30,408 nt of DNA from DATGLE01 sp035294325 (GCA_035294325.1 DATGLE010000027.1:1-30408), one strand, 5' to 3'. Counted from the first letter of the stretch, positions 6,618-14,610 are shown. A program made the numbers and translations. The notes: a model not told the origin generated them from the sequence alone.

Positions 6618-9539
6618 CTACTTTTTCGCGGCCTGCGCATGCGCGTGTATCATACGCAGCACGCGCTCGGGTGTCAGCGGGATCTGGCGAATTCTCACGC
6701 CCAGCGCATCGGCAACCGCGTTTGCCAGCGCCGGCGCCATCCCGCTCAAGGGCAGTTCCGCGACGGCCTTCGCGCCAAAGAGATCGGAAGGATCGCTGGT
6801 CTCTACAAGATACGTTTGCAGATCTGGCATATCGAGCGCATTGTAGATGTGATACGTGCTGAGATCTGTGGTGAGCAGCGCTCCCTTCTGGTCGTAGACC
6901 ATTTCTTCGCACAGGCCAGCGCCCAGTCCCTGTGCCGCACTGCCCTGGATCTGTGCCTCCTCGATCAGTGGATTAATGACGCGCCCGGCATCTACCGCTA
7001 CCACTGCTTTTACGATACGCACCCTGCCCGTCTCGCTATCCACCTCGACTTCCACGCCATGCGCGCCGAAGGCGATTGGCGCCGGCTGCGCTCTCCAGGA
7101 GGCAGCCGTCATGATATGCCGGTTCTCAACGTAGAGCGCATGGGCCGCCACCTGTGCGACGCTCACTTTCTGTCCGGTAGGCGCCGTAATCACACCGGAG
7201 TTGATTTTCAAGGCTTCGGGCAGCGCGTTAAGCATGCGTCCCGCCACGGCCAGCACTTGCCGTCGCATCTGCTCCGCCGCCTTCTTGACCGCCCCCCCGC
7301 TGACGTAGAGTGTGGCCGAAGCCTGCTCGCCGATCTCAAAAGGTGAGGAGTCGGTGCCACTGGCATGCACGAGAATATCCTCCGCGCGCACGCTCAGCGC
7401 TTCAGCGGCGATCTGTGCGAGCAAAGTAGTGGATCCGGCGCCGCTGTCATTCGCGCCCGCGAACAGGTCAAAGGAGCCATCCTCGTTCAGCTTCATCATG
7501 GCTCCGCTCATGCCCGTGTGCGCTCCCGGTGCGCCCTGTAGCGCCAGCGCGACGCCAACGCCCCGGCGTATACGTTCGATGCCGGATCTCTTGCGATTAC
7601 GCTTCTCTTCCCATTCCAGCTTCTCCTCCACAATTTGCAGGCACGCCGGCAGGCCGCAGCTCTCGACGATATTCCGGCCCGGTCCCTTGAGCAGAGGGAA
7701 CTCATCGCCCGTTTTGATCCAGTTCTTACGCCGCAGCGCCAGCGCATCCATGTTCAGTTGTTTCGCAATCTCATCCATATGGCATTCGAGCGCGAAGAAT
7801 TCCTGCGGCGTCCCATAGCCATGAAACGCGCCCGACGGCACCTGGTTGGTGTAGGCAATTTCCGCGACGAAGCGCATATGCGGGCAGGGATAGAGCGCGA
7901 GGACACTGGCGGCCCCCGTGTCCTGTCCAATGAAGGGATGCGTGCTATAGGCGCCGGTGCTGGTGAGCAGCGTCATCTGATTCGCGACAATAGTGCCGTC
8001 GCGCTTCACTCCGGTCTTCACGCGCAGGATGTGCTGCTGGTGGGCGCGGCTGCTGCGGAATTCGTCGCCGCGCGAGTGCGCTAACAGCACGGGCCGGCGT
8101 GTCGTCACGGTCAACAGAGCGCAGAGGGCCTCAAGCACAAGCTCCTGCTTCACGCCAAAGCCACCGCCGGGGCCGGCCCTGTGTACGCGGATGCGCCGGG
8201 CAGGCATGTTGAGCAGGTGAGCGAGTGTGTGGCGAACATGATGGGGAGCCTGCGTGCTCGTGTTCACGACAAGGTAATCATCCTCGTCGAAGCGTGTCAT
8301 GACACAGTGCGTCTCGATGGGAACCTGTTGCAGCGGAGGCACGACGTACTCGCCTTCAACGATCACATCCGCCTCCGCGAAGCCGCGTTCGACATCGCCG
8401 ACTTCGGCATGCACGCGGCCCGCCACATTGCGTGTGGCATCATAAATACCCTGCGATTCCGATTCGGGATGCAGGCACGGTGCCCCCGGGGCCAGAGCCT
8501 GACGCGGGTCGAGCACAGCCGGAAGCACATCATATTCTACACGAATGAGCCGGGCAGCCTGCTCGGCGGCCTCCGGCGTCTCGGCGGCAATCACAGCTAC
8601 GTAGTCGCCCACATAGCGCATGATATAATCCAGACAGTATTGATCTCGCGGCCCCTCCTGCTGGAAGCGCTCCACACTCGAATACGGGATGCGCGGCACA
8701 TCTTTGTAGGTCAGGACGGCATGCACTTCCGGCAGCGCCTTCGCCTCGGACACATCGATATCGCGGATGGCAGCATGTGCATGAGGGCTGGTCAGAATGT
8801 GACCATACAGCATACCTCGCGGGTACGCATCGGCGGCAAAGGCAGGCTTACCAGTCACTAATTTGACTGCATCGATACCCGGCACGGGCTTACCGATCAC
8901 CTGCAACGGGATCTCGACACGCGGTGGCAGGGGGGGCGGTGCAGCATTCAAGTTCAGAGCCGGCATCTTCCTGGTAACGCCGCCAGCTTCGGCCGGCGTT
9001 GTGCGGCCATTGCCCGCGCTCTCCTGAGCGACGCCCGGGACGCGTTTGACCACATTATACACTACCGGCGTCACTGCCTCGCCGCGCAGCGCAGCCGCCG
9101 CTCGCATCACCGCCTGCACAGGTTTCACGTATCCCGTACAGCGACAGAGATTGCCGGAAAGCGCGTCGCGCACCTCGCTCTCCGTCGGGCGCGGGTTGCG
9201 CTGGAGCAGCGCGTAGGCAGAGAGCAGCATGCCGGGCGTGCAGAAGCCGCACTGTACGGCGCCCACAGCCACAAACGCCTCCTGCAAAGGATGAAGCAGT
9301 TCAGGGGAACCCAGGCTTTCCACTGTAGTCAGCGTGCAGCCGCCGGCCTGCGCTGCCAGCATAACGCAGCTCGGGCGCGGCACACCATCGACCAGGACCG
9401 TGCAGGCTCCGCATTCGCCGCTCTCGCAGCCCTGCTTGACGCTGCAATATCCCTCGCGCCGCAGCAGGGCCAGCAGCGACTCTCCGGGGGCGACATCCAG
9501 ACTTTCAACGACGCCATTGATACGCAATTCAAGTTCCAT
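6618..9539 (-). CDS. Molybdopterin hydroxylase: fused [2Fe-2S] and molybdopterin subunits (xanthine/CO dehydrogenase family)
   Basis: This 973-residue protein joins two subunits that are usually separate. Residues 1-150 are the small iron-sulfur subunit: plant-type cluster cysteines C38, C43, C46, C58 and second-cluster cysteines C97, C100, C132, C134. After a linker, residues from about 210 form the large molybdopterin subunit with GGGFGVKQ and a C-terminal AELPLSGMAPALANAV holding the catalytic Glu. Electrons would pass from the Mo site through both clusters to FAD on the neighbouring subunit. It follows adenine deaminase and the FAD gene with 5-6 bp gaps, which suggests purine (hypoxanthine/xanthine) oxidation. 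However, Q465 and H573 occupy positions that are Glu and Arg in classical xanthine dehydrogenase, so substrate is uncertain. Confidence 0.88.
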   Translation of the reverse strand: MELELRINGVVESLDVAPGESLLALLRREGYCSVKQGCESGECGACTVLVDGVPRPSCVMLAAQAGGCTLTTVESLGSPELLHPLQEAFVAVGAVQCGFCTPGMLLSAYALLQRNPRPTESEVRDALSGNLCRCTGYVKPVQAVMRAAAALRGEAVTPVVYNVVKRVPGVAQESAGNGRTTPAEAGGVTRKMPALNLNAAPPPLPPRVEIPLQVIGKPVPGIDAVKLVTGKPAFAADAYPRGMLYGHILTSPHAHAAIRDIDVSEAKALPEVHAVLTYKDVPRIPYSSVERFQQEGPRDQYCLDYIMRYVGDYVAVIAAETPEAAEQAARLIRVEYDVLPAVLDPRQALAPGAPCLHPESESQGIYDATRNVAGRVHAEVGDVERGFAEADVIVEGEYVVPPLQQVPIETHCVMTRFDEDDYLVVNTSTQAPHHVRHTLAHLLNMPARRIRVHRAGPGGGFGVKQELVLEALCALLTVTTRRPVLLAHSRGDEFRSSRAHQQHILRVKTGVKRDGTIVANQMTLLTSTGAYSTHPFIGQDTGAASVLALYPCPHMRFVAEIAYTNQVPSGAFHGYGTPQEFFALECHMDEIAKQLNMDALALRRKNWIKTGDEFPLLKGPGRNIVESCGLPACLQIVEEKLEWEEKRNRKRSGIERIRRGVGVALALQGAPGAHTGMSGAMMKLNEDGSFDLFAGANDSGAGSTTLLAQIAAEALSVRAEDILVHASGTDSSPFEIGEQASATLYVSGGAVKKAAEQMRRQVLAVAGRMLNALPEALKINSGVITAPTGQKVSVAQVAAHALYVENRHIMTAASWRAQPAPIAFGAHGVEVEVDSETGRVRIVKAVVAVDAGRVINPLIEEAQIQGSAAQGLGAGLCEEMVYDQKGALLTTDLSTYHIYNALDMPDLQTYLVETSDPSDLFGAKAVAELPLSGMAPALANAVADALGVRIRQIPLTPERVLRMIHAHAQAAKK

Positions 9540-9545
9540 GACCTG

Positions 9546-10514
9546 CTACGCACCCTTTCCAGAAACAACCATACTGCGCCAGTGCGCTACATTCGCCGCC
9601 TCTTCAAGCGCCTGATACGCGAGCTTCAGGCCGCTGACGCGCCGGTAGCCGCTGCTGGCGTGAATATCCGTCGGCGGGCGAAATTCCGCGAAGCCGGCTT
9701 GCAGCGCAGTGAGCAGAAGCTGGCTATCTACGGGATGGGTGAAAGGCCGACCTTCGAACTGTTTTTCCGTCGCATAGAGGCGTACAGGCTCCATATTCAC
9801 GCCCCCGAACGCCAGGCGCACACGCTTATACGTCTCATTTTCGATCTCTACCAGCGCGGCGGCATTCAGCAGGGCCACGTCGGCCTCAGTACGAGCGACA
9901 CGCGTGAAGGACGCGCCACAATGCGCCGCCGGACGAGGCGCCACAACCTCGATAATCAATTCGTTGGGGCGCCGCTCCATGCTGAAGGTGCTACAGGGGA
10001 TCCGCCGCTGCTGCTTGCCCTTGAAAACGACGCCAGAAAGCGCCAGTCCCGGACGCTCGGATGTGCCCCCACTGAGGTTAAGCTGCGTTTTCGAGCCGGA
10101 GCGCACCACCACCTCGGCATCCATCGCCGCCAGGGCTGTGAGTAGATCAGCCTGGGAGGCTGCGCCAGCCCCCAATGTGCCGCCGACGGTAGCGCAGTTA
10201 CGAATCAGGCGCGAAGAGGACGAAGCCCGCGCCGTCTGCGCCAGCAACCCCGTCGCCAGGTCTTGCAACAAAGGAGCATCAGCAAGCTGCTGCAAGGTCG
10301 TCATGGCCCCGATATGAATGCTCTGCGCATCTTCAGAAATATAGGACAGGCCAAGATCGCGCAGATCAACAACAGCCTGAATTGAATCATCTTGCAGGCC
10401 CAACAAATATGTACCGCCGGCCAGAGGCACCGTTTTGACATCCAGGCGTCCAAGTAGCAGCAGCGCATCGTCAATGTGCTCGGCCCAGTGGTATTCAACG
10501 AGATTAAGTAACAT
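9546..10514 (-). CDS. FAD-binding subunit of the molybdopterin hydroxylase (CoxM/XdhB-like)
   Basis: The 322-residue flavoprotein carries the two FAD-binding loops of the vanillyl-alcohol-oxidase-type fold used by CO and xanthine dehydrogenase medium subunits: LAGGTYLLG near residue 33 and ATVGGTLGAG near 109. A C-terminal CO-dehydrogenase-flavoprotein domain begins near residue 180. It would take electrons from the iron-sulfur domain of the next gene product and pass them to NAD or another acceptor. The ATG follows AAGGA with an 8-nt spacer. It sits 5 bp after the adenine deaminase stop and 6 bp before the hydroxylase start, so the three are one operon. Confidence 0.88.
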   Translation of the reverse strand: MLLNLVEYHWAEHIDDALLLLGRLDVKTVPLAGGTYLLGLQDDSIQAVVDLRDLGLSYISEDAQSIHIGAMTTLQQLADAPLLQDLATGLLAQTARASSSSRLIRNCATVGGTLGAGAASQADLLTALAAMDAEVVVRSGSKTQLNLSGGTSERPGLALSGVVFKGKQQRRIPCSTFSMERRPNELIIEVVAPRPAAHCGASFTRVARTEADVALLNAAALVEIENETYKRVRLAFGGVNMEPVRLYATEKQFEGRPFTHPVDSQLLLTALQAGFAEFRPPTDIHASSGYRRVSGLKLAYQALEEAANVAHWRSMVVSGKGA

Positions 10515-10519
10515 GTACT

Positions 10520-12256
10520 TTATCCTTGTAGCGGCAGCAGAGTGAAATTTTCAACATCAATCAACCCCTGATCCGTCAGCTTGAGCGCGGGAATAACAGA
10601 GAGCGAGAGAAAGCTGAGCGTCATGCATGGATGCTCCAGGGTACAGCCGAGTTCAGCGGCGGCAGCATCGAGGGCACGTAGCTGCTGCACCAGCGCGTGG
10701 GCAGGCAGCGGAGAAACGAGGCCACCCAGGGGGAGCGGCACGGCGGCGCGGATCACCCCATCTACTATACAGGCGAAGCCGCCTCCCATCTCTTTCAGAA
10801 CGTGAGCCGCGCGCAATATATCGCTATCATTGGTCCCGGCAATTACCAGGTTATGGGCGTCGTGAGCTACGCTTGACGCCAGCGCCCCCTTTTTGAGACC
10901 GAAGCCCTTGACCAGCCCCAGACCGACGCGTCCGCTGGCGTGATGCCGCTCGATTACCACCAGCTTGAGCAGGTCGCGCTCAACGTCGGCGACGATCTCA
11001 CCATCGCGCACGGGGGCATCTTCTATCAGGCGCTTCGTTGTGATCTGCCCCGGCTCGATCCCTACTACGGAGACCGGCCCGGGTTTGCCAGGGATGCGCA
11101 GAGCGGAGAGATCCACGCTCCCCATGTGTACGGTCTCGCCAGCAGCGAGCATGGCGGCGGGCGCGGGGACCAGCAACTTCCCATCCTGGGCAACCATGAC
11201 GCCTTCTTTATAAACGGATTCGACCTGGAAGGTCTCCAGATCATCCAGCACAACCAGGTCCGCCACGCAGCCAGGGGCGATGGCTCCGCGATCATACAAT
11301 CTAAAATATTGCGCGGTATTAAATGAGGCGAGCCGCACAGCTTCTACAGGATCGAGGCCAAGTGCTATGGCCTGGCGTACCATCGAATCGATATGTCCCC
11401 GCGTGGTCAAATCCTGCGGATCACGGTCATCGGTCACAAAGAAGACGCGCGGCGGATGCAGTTCCTTGACGAGCGGCAGCAGCGCCTCAAGGTTGCGCGC
11501 CGCCGATCCTTCGCGGATCATCAGCCACATGCCCAGGCGGATGCGCTCGCGCGCCTCCTCCAGCGTCGTACATTCATGATCGGACATCACACCCGCGGCG
11601 GCATAGGCGCAGAGGTCGCGCCCCCTGAGGCCGGGAGCGTGCCCATCAACCACCAGCCCCTTTTCGCGCGTGGCTGCGATTTTCGCCAGCACCTGCTCAT
11701 CACCCCGCAAGACGCCGGGCATATTCATCATCTCGGCCAGGCCGAGCACGCGTTCCTCAGTCAGCAAAGGCAGTAGATCTTCGGCCAGCAGCGCGCGATA
11801 GGGACTCTCATAAGCCGATGCCGGCACGCAGGATGAGAGCATGACATAAGCAGAAAGGGGCAGGCCGCGCCCGGCTTCGAGGACGTAGCGAATGCCATCA
11901 ACGCCCATTACATTCGCGAATTCGTGGGGATCGAGCATGACCGTCGTCACACCTCGCGGGACAACCAGACGCGCGAATTCGGAGAGTACCAGCATGGTGC
12001 TCTCGATGTGCATATGGCCGTCGATCAGGCCAGGAGCCAGCCAGCGCCCTTGCAGATCGCGTTCCTCCCTGCCCTGATAGCTATCCATACCGGCGCCCTC
12101 CTGGGCGATAACGCCCACAATAAGGCCGCCGGCAACCGCGACATCGGCAAGATAGCACTCGCCGCTACAGACGTTGACGATTCTGGCATTGCGCAAAAGG
12201 AGGTCAGCAGCAACTTCTCCCCGCGCCACCTGGATACGATGCCGAAGCTCTTCCAT
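10520..12256 (-). CDS. ade: Adenine deaminase
   Basis: This 578-residue amidohydrolase converts adenine to hypoxanthine and ammonia. The amidohydrolase metal site is seen in GLIDGHMHIEST, followed by TTVMLDPHEFANVMG, DGHAPGLRG, the D-x-H-E of MSDHECTT, and FFVTDDRDP. The C-terminal adenine-deaminase domain includes ERHHASGRVGLGLVKGFG and SVAHDAHNLVIAGTND. I prefer the ATG at 12256-12254 because AGAGGG lies 8 nt upstream. A GTG at 12265 is in frame but overlaps that ribosome-binding site. It is the first gene of the operon with the FAD and molybdopterin proteins. A structured leader (12283-12399) suggests attenuation control. Confidence 0.93.
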   Translation of the reverse strand: MEELRHRIQVARGEVAADLLLRNARIVNVCSGECYLADVAVAGGLIVGVIAQEGAGMDSYQGREERDLQGRWLAPGLIDGHMHIESTMLVLSEFARLVVPRGVTTVMLDPHEFANVMGVDGIRYVLEAGRGLPLSAYVMLSSCVPASAYESPYRALLAEDLLPLLTEERVLGLAEMMNMPGVLRGDEQVLAKIAATREKGLVVDGHAPGLRGRDLCAYAAAGVMSDHECTTLEEARERIRLGMWLMIREGSAARNLEALLPLVKELHPPRVFFVTDDRDPQDLTTRGHIDSMVRQAIALGLDPVEAVRLASFNTAQYFRLYDRGAIAPGCVADLVVLDDLETFQVESVYKEGVMVAQDGKLLVPAPAAMLAAGETVHMGSVDLSALRIPGKPGPVSVVGIEPGQITTKRLIEDAPVRDGEIVADVERDLLKLVVIERHHASGRVGLGLVKGFGLKKGALASSVAHDAHNLVIAGTNDSDILRAAHVLKEMGGGFACIVDGVIRAAVPLPLGGLVSPLPAHALVQQLRALDAAAAELGCTLEHPCMTLSFLSLSVIPALKLTDQGLIDVENFTLLPLQG

Positions 12257-12282
12257 AACAGCCACCCTCTCTGTCTCGAAAA

Positions 12283-12311
12283 ATCGGGGCCGAGTCCCTG
12301 ACGTTCCCGAT
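12283..12311 (-). terminator. Terminator-like hairpin in the ade leader (possible attenuator)
   Basis: Minus-strand RNA: AUCGGG (12311-12306) pairs with CCCGAU (12288-12283), extendable by one A-U pair. The 17-nt interior can add a GUC/GAC mini-stem. The closing arm is followed at once by a run of U (to 12279). It ends about 22 nt before the adenine deaminase start and overlaps no gene, so read-through must be possible. Confidence 0.55.
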
Positions 12312-12312
12312 T

Positions 12313-12399
12313 ATCAGATGGCAATGCCATCCGATAGTGAATCGATACCACATTCAGAAACGCCGCTGTCGCGGCCAGCGCTTCGCGCTCATCTGAATG
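12313..12399 (-). promoter_or_regulatory. Structured 5' leader of the ade operon (unclassified cis-regulatory RNA candidate)
   Basis: Read 5' to 3' on the minus strand: outer stem CATTCAGA (12399-12392) with TCTGAATG (12358-12351). It encloses two small hairpins, AGCGC-GAA-GCGCT and CCGC-GACA-GCGG, giving a three-way-junction shape. A 10-bp hairpin (12335-12313, one G-U pair, loop ATT) follows. The 5' arm of that hairpin (ATCGG) is the same sequence as the 5' arm of the terminator, so it could pair with the terminator's CCGAU and act as an antiterminator. The purine riboswitch loop-loop and junction cores are absent. Confidence 0.5.
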
Positions 12400-12431
12400 C
12401 AAGGAAGCATGACTTAATTGCAGATTTTAAC

Positions 12432-12462
12432 ACATGTGCAGGCTTTTCGATAAGTTTATCGA
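12432..12462 (-). promoter_or_regulatory. Candidate ade promoter with overlapping palindromic operator
   Basis: TCGATAA-GT-TTATCGA (12447-12462) is a 7-bp inverted repeat. On the minus strand its TTATCG (12452-12447) could serve as -35, 17 bp from a TTAAAA -10 preceded by TGTG. The promoter match is weak. The palindrome overlapping it has the form of a dimeric repressor site. It is 185-205 bp upstream of the ade start, so the structured leader would be transcribed. Confidence 0.35.
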
Positions 12463-12487
12463 GCAGGATAACCCTTATGGGCCTGTC

Positions 12488-12973
12488 TCACTGCTCCATC
12501 GGAGGTATCTCCTGTGGTGGCCTCTCCTGTGGATATTGAGCCTGCGGAGTATCGTACTGCTCGTAAGTCGAGGGCGATGGCTCATGTGGCTGCGGCTCCG
12601 CACGCGACGATTCGGCATGATAGCCCTGCTCATAGGGCTGGTAGGGCTGCTGCTCCTGCTGGCCGTAGGGCGGTTGCCCTGGCTGATAGTAGGGATTCTG
12701 CTGCTGGTAAGGTTGCTGATAGGGCTGCTGGTATCCTCCGCCCATCGGCTGCTGCCAGAACGGGTTCCGCGACGAGAGCAGAGCCGCTATAATCACCGCG
12801 ATAGCGATACCCACAAAGAGTATCCAGATATGATGCGCGATAAACACAAAAAAGATGATAGCCAGCACAATCAACGGCCAGGCGACATGATGCCCATAGC
12901 GATACCCTCGATACTGACGCCGGTAGGCACGGCGCATCTCTCTGGCGACGCGGCGATTATATCTATCCCACAT
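12488..12973 (-). CDS. Small membrane protein with Gln/Pro/Tyr-rich tail, unknown function
   Basis: I do not recognise this 161-residue protein. Residues 1-28 are very basic and Arg/Tyr-rich, residues about 31-67 form one or two hydrophobic segments (WPLIVLAIIFFVFIAHHIWILFVG, written here in parts: WPLIVLAIIFFVFIA and ILFVGIAIAVIIAALL). The remaining 90 residues are low-complexity, rich in Gln, Pro and Tyr (repeats of YQQP) and end in acidic, Pro-rich sequence. The plausible topology is a hairpin with a disordered tail. The ATG follows AAAGGA. A 17-bp perfect hairpin lies 25 bp upstream. Confidence 0.6.
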   Translation of the reverse strand: MWDRYNRRVAREMRRAYRRQYRGYRYGHHVAWPLIVLAIIFFVFIAHHIWILFVGIAIAVIIAALLSSRNPFWQQPMGGGYQQPYQQPYQQQNPYYQPGQPPYGQQEQQPYQPYEQGYHAESSRAEPQPHEPSPSTYEQYDTPQAQYPQERPPQEIPPMEQ

Positions 12974-12997
12974 GGTACGCAGATCCTTTCATTTTAA

Positions 12998-13042
12998 GAT
13001 TGGATGTTATGGTGCGCATTCGCCACACCATAACATCCAATC
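12998..13042. repeat. 17-bp perfect inverted repeat (stem-loop)
   Basis: GATTGGATGTTATGGTG (12998-13014) and its exact reverse complement (13026-13042) flank an 11-nt loop. No T-run follows on either strand. On the minus strand it lies in the 5' leader of the small membrane protein gene, 11 nt before its ribosome-binding site, so it may protect mRNA or block read-through. Confidence 0.7.
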
Positions 13043-13044
13043 CC

Positions 13045-13115
13045 TGACGCAGCGGAGCCACGCGAAGGCCCATTCAGAGAGAGCAAGGAGGCTGAGCATC
13101 GAACACTCTCTGAAA
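13045..13115. repeat. Dispersed palindromic repeat, copy A
   Basis: Begins TGACG, then CGCGAAGGCCC, then TTCAGAGAG (13073-13081), and closes with ACACTCTCTGAAA. The TTCAGAGAG/CTCTCTGAA arms form a 9-bp stem over a 24-nt loop. The same order of blocks recurs at 27393-27452. Confidence 0.5.
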
Positions 13116-13316
13116 TACATGGTATCACACGAGAGCGCTCGTGCATAGACAAGCGCTCTCAAACATTTCAACCATCCGGTTATGAAGTAGATGAGGAGCG
13201 AGGAGTAAAAAGGCGGCTATATTTCCCAAAACTTGCTATAATCCTATAATGATTATCGACAGTCAGGCATGTTCTTATAGCTCAGTTCTAGAGCAAATTA
13301 AAGAAAGGAAAATCCT

Positions 13317-13514
13317 TTGGGTAGCTTTAGCATTTTACTGGTGAAGGCGGCTGCTCTGGCAGGGGGCGCGATCCTGGGCGCACTGCTGGCGCGCTGGTGC
13401 GATGAGATGCTTGCCGCACAGGCACAGGCGCGCTCAGAATATGACCGGACGCGTTATGAGCAGGGGCTAGCACCTATCGCGCCGCAGCCGCGCACAGAAG
13501 ACAGCGCAATATAA
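13317..13514 (+). CDS. Small membrane-anchored protein, unknown function
   Basis: I do not recognise this 65-residue protein. Residues 5-26 form a single Ala/Gly/Leu-rich membrane segment (ILLVKAAALAGGAILGALLA), followed by a short charged, Ala- and Gln-rich region and a Pro-containing acidic tail. The start is TTG, preceded by AAAGGA at suitable spacing, and two TATAAT boxes lie 67-80 bp upstream. Small size makes this less certain than its neighbours, but the ribosome-binding site and hydrophobic N-terminus support it. Confidence 0.5.
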   Translation: MGSFSILLVKAAALAGGAILGALLARWCDEMLAAQAQARSEYDRTRYEQGLAPIAPQPRTEDSAI

Positions 13515-13543
13515 CGAATCGCGGTATGCCCCGGCGCGAAGTC

Positions 13544-13722
13544 GCGCGACGATGCTGTTTACCTTTTCCATGCGAGAATGATTGCGCCCGCAGTTCCCGG
13601 TTGAAAAATTAAACTGCATCATCGCGCATTGCCCAACCTGTTGAGCGCCCGCAAGCGCGGTCAATCGCGACTCTACGCATAGAGAGATTGCCGAACTTGA
13701 TGGTTAAAACTCATCATCGCGC
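13544..13722. repeat. Three related 18-mers between convergent genes
   Basis: TAAACTGCATCATCGCGC (13610-13627, plus), TAAAACTCATCATCGCGC (13705-13722, plus) and, on the minus strand, TAAACAGCATCGTCGCGC (13561-13544). The inverted copy can pair with either direct copy (two mismatches with the first), giving alternative large hairpins in the gap between convergent genes. No clear intrinsic terminator was seen. Confidence 0.45.
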
Positions 13723-13724
13723 GG

Positions 13725-14384
13725 CTATGCCCTGGTAAGCATGGGCTGCTCATCGGGTTGCAAGCGCGCCCGGGGCTTCGTGTCCAGCGTCCAGAGCAAC
13801 AGCGCGACGATGACTATAAGGATCCCGGGGATGACGAGAGCGATCTGGAGCATCAAGCCAACGACGGCCAGCAGCAGGCCAGCGGCGGTAACGACGGGCC
13901 AGATGCTCGGTGCGCTCTGCTCCCCATACGAGGCCAGCAAGATCGCTTCGGCTCTGGCTCTACGCGCAGCCTCCTGCGCGGCGCGAGCGGCCAGCAAGCG
14001 ATTGATGGTCTCGTGCAGGATGCGCGCATCGAAGGGCTTGGCAAGGCAAACAACCTGCTCGGTTGTGGCCGTGGCGGCGGGCGCTTGAGGATGAGAGGCA
14101 GGTATCAACTCGCCTTCCCAGGCCAGCACGACGATAGGAAGCGTGGAGAGATCGGGATGCAGGCGTGCCATCTCAAGGAAGGACCAGTTGCGCTTCGTCC
14201 CGCTATCTATATCGAGCACGAGCAGGTCTACCTGCTGCCCATCACAGTCCGGCAGATTCGCGGGAGAACCGGTCTCGATCACGCGCAGACCGCGATGTTG
14301 CAGCCCAAGAGCGATAAGGCGCCGCAGCGAGGTATCGGCTTCGATTAGAAGAATTGTTGTTACTGGCTTTTGTTCCTGGGACAT
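13725..14384 (-). CDS. Receiver (REC) domain fused to C-terminal membrane helices
   Basis: The 219-residue protein begins with a response-regulator receiver domain (about 9-133): acidic pocket LLIEAD (E15, D17), phosphoacceptor D58 in LLVLDID, and conserved K116 in CLAKPF. The switch Thr/Ser position reads Ala (VVLAWEG), and the loop before K116 is extended. An Ala/Arg-rich linker follows, then two hydrophobic segments (about 161-180 and 182-200) and a short charged tail. So this is a membrane-tethered receiver without a DNA-binding domain, an uncommon architecture. GGGAG lies 7 nt before the ATG. A shared 17-bp motif is 105 bp upstream. It is next to the kinase-winged-helix gene. Confidence 0.82.
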   Translation of the reverse strand: MSQEQKPVTTILLIEADTSLRRLIALGLQHRGLRVIETGSPANLPDCDGQQVDLLVLDIDSGTKRNWSFLEMARLHPDLSTLPIVVLAWEGELIPASHPQAPAATATTEQVVCLAKPFDARILHETINRLLAARAAQEAARRARAEAILLASYGEQSAPSIWPVVTAAGLLLAVVGLMLQIALVIPGILIVIVALLLWTLDTKPRARLQPDEQPMLTRA

Positions 14385-14488
14385 GCGTACACTCCCGTAT
14401 AGCGATAGCGCAGGGCGTTTCTGATATTATTTTCGACCAAGAGCATACGCGGCACACATTACAGCATCTTTATAATCTAAGGTCTATA

Positions 14489-14505
14489 CCTTACAGTGAC
14501 CTGAA
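14489..14505 (-). promoter_or_regulatory. Shared 17-bp motif, copy 1 (upstream of the REC-membrane gene)
   Basis: Minus strand TTCAGGTCACTGTAAGG, followed by TATAG. It matches copies upstream of ctaC and ctaB at 14 invariant positions. TTCAGG and GTAAGG start 11 bp apart, the spacing of OmpR-family direct-repeat sites; an imperfect inverted reading is also possible. Confidence 0.55.
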
Positions 14506-14610
14506 CGTAGCAGTATTAACGCCCTAAGGTGTTCAGTAACTCTCACGTTACAAAGCGCCACAGACGCTGAGCCACCTGAGAAAGAAAGATGCCGAATAGA
14601 TATTGTATTC

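Larger units (their letters stand above)
12974..13316. other. Divergent intergenic region with hairpins and a dispersed repeat
   Basis: No gene is seen in these 343 bp between divergent small-protein genes. The region holds a 17-bp perfect inverted repeat (12998-13042), a dispersed-repeat copy (13045-13115), a 9-bp inverted repeat GAGAGCGCT/AGCGCTCTC (13131-13139 and 13152-13160), and two TATAAT boxes (13237-13242, 13245-13250) that probably serve the plus-strand gene at 13317. Confidence 0.5.

Noticed and set aside
12283..12430. Classical purine (adenine/guanine) riboswitch upstream of ade
   Set aside because: The three-way-junction shape is suggestive, but the loops are only 3-4 nt, so the loop-loop contact cannot form, and the conserved junction core was not found.
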